The notes under the pieces: model-generated
Told to the model about the DNA's origin: nothing
Database searches by the model: none
Seen by the model: only the letters and a program-made list of their open reading frames with translations
Program-made: the position numbers and the translations under genes
Part shown: positions 60,034 to 64,000 of the stretch, piece after piece
Layout: the number at the start of each line of letters is the position of its first letter
Position numbering within the stretch: the stretch's first letter is position 1
DNA from: Tumebacillus permanentifrigoris
Lineage (GTDB): Bacteria; Bacillota; Bacilli; Tumebacillales; Tumebacillaceae
DNA length: 64,000 nucleotides
Assembly (NCBI RefSeq): GCF_003148565.1
Contig: NZ_QGGL01000005.1
Location: 124,001-188,000, forward strand
Direction of reading: 5' to 3'

Positions 60034-61451
60034 GGCTGTTGTGGCTCCTCCTTTCGCTTCATCGACATCGGTTCGATGCCGAGTGGCACGAGCACCCGTT
60101 TCATTTCTCCGGTCATGCCGAGCCAGTTCTTGTTGGTGTTAGCCCCGATGTGCAGCACGCCCGCTTCCAAGCGTGCCCAGACACGGCGGTGTTGGAAGTA
60201 GAAGCAAAGCACGAGCCCGTACAGCACGATACCCAATCCGGTATACACGATCGGCGTACCGAGGTCTTTCTCGATCTTGAGTCCGGTCATGTGGAAAAAG
60301 TCCACGTCCTTGAACTGCATATCGAAACGGTAGTCCTTGCCGAGCATCTGCTTGACGAAGGGACCGGCCAGCGGCATCATCCATTGGCGTGCCGGTTCCG
60401 ACAGATCAGGACCGGTGATGTCAAACTGGATGCCCGGGTTGTAAGGATCACGCGAGTTGGTGAACACCCCTTTTTCCGGGTCGATCTTGATATCCGGGAA
60501 GTAGTTCGCCATCGTCAGCGTGTACTCGCCAACTTTGTAGGACGGCTGTGGGTCATCGAAATTGATCGTGAACGTCCCCACCGACTTCTGGGTGGTGTTG
60601 TCGATCAAATCGATGGTGCCGACTTTGAACATCGGTTGTGGGTCGTAGCTATTCTGGTAGATATTCGCGTGTTCAAACGTCAGGTAATCGTTGACGAGCA
60701 AGTGCTTTTTCGCCATCTCCTGCCCGTTCTTGTAGACGACGGCGTCCGTTTCAAATCGCTTGACGCGCGTCTGTTCATTGTCGTAGAACTCCAGCTCGAA
60801 GCCGTTGTTTTGCACTTCAAAGCCGAGATTGCCGACAGTCTTGGTCTCGCCTTCCTTCAGCCAGATCATGTCGGTGTAGTACCAACCTGGAATCAGGCGG
60901 GAGAAGACCCCGAGGATGATCACGATCAACCCCATGTGCAGGACGTACGCGCCAAAGCGCGGGAAACGTCCTTTTTCCGCGAGCAGTGCATCGCCTTCAC
61001 GACGGACTTTGTAGCGGCGTTTCTTGAGGTGTTGCGCCAACTCCTCGAGCTTGCTCTCGTCCGCATCCTCTGCGTGCGTGTAGAGCCGGTCGGTGCGAAG
61101 TGCGATGACTTTGCGGGCGACAGGTTGGTTTTTCAGGGACTTGTAGAGCGGCACCCCGCGGTCGATCGAGACGATGACCAGCGAGATCGCGAGCAAGAGC
61201 ACCAGCGCGAGGAACCACCAGGAGCCGAATGTGTCAGCTAGACCGATTCGGTAATAGAAATCTCCCAATTTGCCGTAGGTATCCATGTAGTAAAATTCCG
61301 GATTGGGACTTGGGATCGCGTTGGTTTGCGGGTAGATCGTTCCGATTGCGGAGCCGACCGCGATCAATACGATGATCGTGACGCCCACCTTGACCGAGGC
61401 GAAAAAGTCCCAGACCGTGTCGAAAACGGAGGTTTGCTTCCCGTTGTTCAC
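60030..61451 (-). CDS. resB: Cytochrome c biogenesis protein ResB
   Basis: 473 residues from GTG 61451 (GGGAG nine bases upstream; the ATG at 61460 is directly behind that site). N-terminal helices (KVGVTIIVLIAVGSAIGT), GSWWFLALVLLLAISL, a long external domain and a last helix near 400. Works with ResC. Follows resA by 18 bases. Confidence 0.94.
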   Translation of the reverse strand: MNNGKQTSVFDTVWDFFASVKVGVTIIVLIAVGSAIGTIYPQTNAIPSPNPEFYYMDTYGKLGDFYYRIGLADTFGSWWFLALVLLLAISLVIVSIDRGVPLYKSLKNQPVARKVIALRTDRLYTHAEDADESKLEELAQHLKKRRYKVRREGDALLAEKGRFPRFGAYVLHMGLIVIILGVFSRLIPGWYYTDMIWLKEGETKTVGNLGFEVQNNGFELEFYDNEQTRVKRFETDAVVYKNGQEMAKKHLLVNDYLTFEHANIYQNSYDPQPMFKVGTIDLIDNTTQKSVGTFTINFDDPQPSYKVGEYTLTMANYFPDIKIDPEKGVFTNSRDPYNPGIQFDITGPDLSEPARQWMMPLAGPFVKQMLGKDYRFDMQFKDVDFFHMTGLKIEKDLGTPIVYTGLGIVLYGLVLCFYFQHRRVWARLEAGVLHIGANTNKNWLGMTGEMKRVLVPLGIEPMSMKRKEEPQQP

Positions 61452-61469
61452 AGCTGTCATCTCCCAGTA

Positions 61470-62003
61470 TTAGTCAAGGAGCGCCTTGACGTTTTGCTCA
61501 ATAAACGAGTACGACATGGGCATCTCGGCTTTTTGGCGCAGAATTCCGGCCTTGTCGATGAAAAACGAAGTCGGGATCGGCTTGACCTTGTACGTTTGCG
61601 TAGCGAGGTTGCCGTCCTTGTCCATGACGATCGGGAAGGTTAGGCCCATGTTGTCCACAAATCCTTTGACCGAGACGTTGTTCTCTCGGAGGTTTGATCC
61701 GAGCACCACGACTCCTTGGTCCTTGTAAGCTTGGTAGGCTTTTTCAATGTCCGGCATCTCCTGACGGCATGGTTCGCACCAAGACGCCCAGAAGTTAAGC
61801 AGTACGACTTTCCCCTTGTAGTCTGAGAGTTTGACTGGCTTGCCATCCAGCGTCTGAAGCTGGAAGTCTGGTGCCGCCTGTCCGATCTCGAGGACGGTGG
61901 GTTCTTTTTTGGTGGATTGTACCACCGCAAACATCATTCCGATGGCCGCCAAAAACAACACGAGGATCGTGATGTTTCTAGAGAGACTCGAACGGTTCGA
62001 CAT
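61470..62003 (-). CDS. resA: Thiol-disulfide oxidoreductase ResA
   Basis: 177 residues from ATG 62003. N-terminal membrane anchor (about 11-28), thioredoxin fold with Cys76-Glu-Pro-Cys79 in FWASWCEPCRQEMP, the CEPC form typical of ResA. It reduces the haem-binding cysteines of apocytochrome c. First gene of resABCDE. Confidence 0.96.
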   Translation of the reverse strand: MSNRSSLSRNITILVLFLAAIGMMFAVVQSTKKEPTVLEIGQAAPDFQLQTLDGKPVKLSDYKGKVVLLNFWASWCEPCRQEMPDIEKAYQAYKDQGVVVLGSNLRENNVSVKGFVDNMGLTFPIVMDKDGNLATQTYKVKPIPTSFFIDKAGILRQKAEMPMSYSFIEQNVKALLD

Positions 62004-62106
62004 ATCTGACACCTCTTGTTCTGACTGAGTACACCCGCATTTTATTATACAGGAATGTATGCAAACTCTGGGCGACAGGAAGTGACATTTTTATGACAGA
62101 GAGCAT

Positions 62107-62138
62107 AAAAGAAGCCTCTCCACGCTGGGATCGGCTTC
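62107..62138 (-). terminator. Weak terminator of the second YhcN-like gene
   Basis: GAAGCC/GGCTTC with an imperfect inner stem and TTTTA. Confidence 0.45.
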
Positions 62139-62151
62139 CATAAAAATTGAA

Positions 62152-62676
62152 TTATTGCGGACTGTTCGGAAATGTCTCGTCGATGAACGCGCGGAATTGA
62201 GCCGAAAACGTTCCCAACGGCCGTCCCTTCTCCAGCGCATCGGTATAGCCGCTAAGGAACTGGACGGCGCGCGGGTCGGATGTGATGTGGCAACTGCGGA
62301 TCGTCGGGTCAAGTGTAAACACTTTGCGACGGATCAGTTGCTCATCGGCAGCGGTCACTTGCAGGTTCTGCGGCGGGGTGATGCCGATGTAGCCATCGCG
62401 TCCGACGACGAGCACCGCCGCCCCCTTCACAGCCGGGATCGATTCCAATTCATAGGCGAGGCCATGTGCCGAACGGGTCGTGACACCCGATTGGGACAGT
62501 CGGGTGTCGGTGACGACTTGGCGATGACTCGCCGGGGCTTGGTAGGCGCCATAGGATTGCATGCCTTTGTCAGTCAGCGTCTCGTTGGTCTGCCGCTGCG
62601 CCGCTTGCGGGCTGCAACCGACCAGCAGTGCGGCAGATAGGCAGAGGCAGAGCGTCGGTTTCCAGAACTGTTTCAT
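62152..62676 (-). CDS. YhcN/YlaJ family sporulation lipoprotein (second copy)
   Basis: 174 residues. Lipobox LLVGCS (Cys near 21); domain with LAYELESIPAVKGAAVLVVG and GYIGITPP, the YhcN/YlaJ pattern (weaker than in copy one). Possible spore-membrane protein. It lies between rluB and resA, same strand. Confidence 0.8.
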   Translation of the reverse strand: MKQFWKPTLCLCLSAALLVGCSPQAAQRQTNETLTDKGMQSYGAYQAPASHRQVVTDTRLSQSGVTTRSAHGLAYELESIPAVKGAAVLVVGRDGYIGITPPQNLQVTAADEQLIRRKVFTLDPTIRSCHITSDPRAVQFLSGYTDALEKGRPLGTFSAQFRAFIDETFPNSPQ

Positions 62677-62743
62677 GCATGAGCCCTCCTATTGGGTCCG
62701 TGTTTGTCCAATAGGATGCCCGGAATCAGCAGGAATACCCGAT

Positions 62744-63472
62744 TTATTTCGCTCGCTCCACACCCGCAACCGCATACAGTCGATCGATTTCCAGCGGAGT
62801 CAGCGGGCGATACTCCCCGTAGCGCAGACGACCGAGTTTCAGGAACGCGAGTTGCACGCGCATCAGTGATTTCACCGGGTGACCGACCGCTTCACACATG
62901 CGGCGAACTTGGCGGTTGCGCCCTTCGTGGATCACGATCTCCAGCAACGTCTCGTCACCTTCCTTCTCAATCAGGCGAACCTTGGCTGGAGCGGTCATGC
63001 CATCCTCGAGTTCCACGCCGTTGGACAGCTCTTTGATCGCCTCCGGTTTGACGGTGCCTCTGACCCAAGTGCGGTAGGTCTTGTCGATTTCCTTGCTCGG
63101 GTGCATCAACCCGTTTGCCAGCGCCCCGTCATTGGTCAAGATCAACAGACCTGCCGTGTCGAGGTCGAGTCGACCGACCGGGTAGATGCGTTCCGGGACG
63201 TCGATCAGATCGATGACCGTCTTGCGCCCTTGCGGATCATACGCCGTGGTGACGACGCCGCGCGGTTTGTTCAACAGGATGTAGACTTTCTGCTCAAACG
63301 AGATCGATTCGCCATTGACTTCGATCTGGTCAACACCTGGCGTGACTTTGGTGCCCAGCTCCGTGACAACTTGTCCGTTGACCGTGACGTCCCCGGCCAA
63401 TATGATCTCCTCACACTTGCGGCGGGAGGCAACTCCAGCCTGTGCCAGCACTTTTTGTAAACGTTCTTCCAT
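62744..63472 (-). CDS. rluB: Ribosomal large subunit pseudouridine synthase B
   Basis: 242 residues from ATG 63472 (GAGGGGG upstream; the longer frame has no ribosome site). S4 domain at 1-60 (ERLQKVLAQAGVASRRKCEE), catalytic Asp103 in GRLDLDTAGLLILTNDG, and HEGRNRQVRRMCEAVGH. Modifies 23S rRNA. Clear RsuA/RluB-family member. Confidence 0.95.
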   Translation of the reverse strand: MEERLQKVLAQAGVASRRKCEEIILAGDVTVNGQVVTELGTKVTPGVDQIEVNGESISFEQKVYILLNKPRGVVTTAYDPQGRKTVIDLIDVPERIYPVGRLDLDTAGLLILTNDGALANGLMHPSKEIDKTYRTWVRGTVKPEAIKELSNGVELEDGMTAPAKVRLIEKEGDETLLEIVIHEGRNRQVRRMCEAVGHPVKSLMRVQLAFLKLGRLRYGEYRPLTPLEIDRLYAVAGVERAK

Positions 63473-63574
63473 CGGGACACACCCCCTCTGATTCTGAGAG
63501 TTCATTATGCAGGAAGTGGAAGAGAAAAGCAATTCTAAGCGAACATTGAGGTTGGATGGCCATGCGGCCGTACT

Positions 63575-63613
63575 AAAAAAAGAGCCACGCCCCTGCGGGC
63601 TGGCTCTTTTTTT
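63575..63613 (-). terminator. Terminator after the synthetase thioesterase gene
   Basis: AAAAAAAGAGCCA/TGGCTCTTTTTTT with a 13-base loop. Confidence 0.85.
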
Positions 63614-63642
63614 CATCGCTGATTGTGTCTAAACAGTTTCGA

Positions 63643-64000
63643 TCAGGAAGACAACTCCCGCAGTCGTACTTGCAAGTGCCTTGCAATCGCCTCCACGTTC
63701 GTTCCCGCCATGATGCTATGGTGATCTCCCGGCACGTTGACCTGCTCTAGCCTGCCGGAGACCAGTTCGCCCCACCCCAGATCGGGTTCACCGAATTGCT
63801 TGGCGAAACCATCCTCTCCGCTGAAGAGCACGACCTGACCCTCATATGGCTTGGGCTGGTAGGTGCGCAGCGCTTCATCATTCGCCTGCGTCACGGCCAA
63901 TAGATGCCGCAATTGGTCTTCCCCCGTGCCACGCGGAAGCAGGCCCTGCTGCATGGCAACTTCCAGCACGCGGAGCCAGTGCTCGTCCGTAGGCGTGTCG
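63643..64000 (-). CDS. C-terminal thioesterase domain of an NRPS/PKS-type enzyme, 5' part beyond the window
   Basis: About 119 residues; the frame is open to the right edge. The pattern YQPKPYEGQVVLFSGEDGF, a GW (DLGWGELVSG) and VNVPGDHHSIMAG with the catalytic His (HH) is the end of a type I thioesterase that releases peptide or polyketide chains. Ser and Asp of the triad would lie outside. Could also be a free-standing type II thioesterase, though the upstream residues (DTPTDEHWLRVLEVA) look like a linker/helical lid. Confidence 0.75.
   Translation of the reverse strand, partial: DTPTDEHWLRVLEVAMQQGLLPRGTGEDQLRHLLAVTQANDEALRTYQPKPYEGQVVLFSGEDGFAKQFGEPDLGWGELVSGRLEQVNVPGDHHSIMAGTNVEAIARHLQVRLRELSS

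Overview
The window is a dense, GC-rich chromosome segment of a low-branching, endospore-forming Firmicute. Evidence for this: T-box leader, consensus GGAGG ribosome sites with frequent GTG/TTG starts, a resABCDE cytochrome c operon, YhcN/YlaJ spore lipoproteins, a YIEGIA pair, DUF1450 and DUF441 proteins, and an S-layer-homology protein. The GC-rich Bacillales character and the several XRE-TPR regulators would suit the Tumebacillus/Alicyclobacillaceae neighbourhood; that placement is inference, not shown by a marker gene. No rRNA, tRNA, CRISPR array, transposase or prophage was seen.

Layout. 1-8.3 kb: partial NlpC/P60 endopeptidase, Lin0512 protein, a methyltransferase with a LexA-like box in its promoter, endonuclease III, a DMT transporter and glutamate synthase large subunit. 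8.4-20.2 kb: MmgE/PrpD-like fragment, DUF441, MFS transporter, TldD/TldE protease pair, a 2H phosphoesterase, a divergent MocR regulator/amino acid racemase pair around a 13-bp inverted repeat, an HtrA-like protease, a NicO-type metal exporter and a leucyl aminopeptidase. 20.3-29.7 kb: small cysteine/zinc-ribbon proteins including an IscX homologue, sirohydrochlorin chelatase, FMN reductase, signal peptidase I, the first XRE-TPR regulator, DUF1450, DUF2797, GNAT, AlkA and an SLH protein.

29.8-37.1 kb is the accessory part and is visibly AT-richer from about 31.1 kb: two XRE-TPR regulators, one translationally coupled to a 60-residue exported peptide gene carrying a 14-residue tandem repeat (a candidate new RRNPP-type receptor-pheromone pair), then a McrBC-type restriction locus with an EVE-like McrB broken by an in-frame TAG, a DUF2357/PD-(D/E)XK McrC, and a third small nuclease-like gene.

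37.2-45.5 kb: glpD, a second M17 aminopeptidase with two small followers, glpK, a short soluble MCP signalling protein, a 54-residue membrane protein not obvious by length, sirtuin, and the YIEGIA pair. 45.6-48.7 kb: a T-box-controlled serine operon (class V aminotransferase + serA). 48.8-54.1 kb: MBL hydrolase, a small XRE regulator divergent from a fourth XRE-TPR regulator followed by a second secreted peptide gene, PHP phosphatase, thiE-thiS-thiG. 54.2-64 kb: small proteins, CoA-binding protein, two YhcN/YlaJ lipoproteins flanking resA-resB-resC-resD-resE, RluB, and the thioesterase end of a peptide/polyketide synthetase running off the right edge.

The best candidate for an undescribed system is the pair of TPR receptor + exported peptide cassettes (31245-32758 and 49985-51531).
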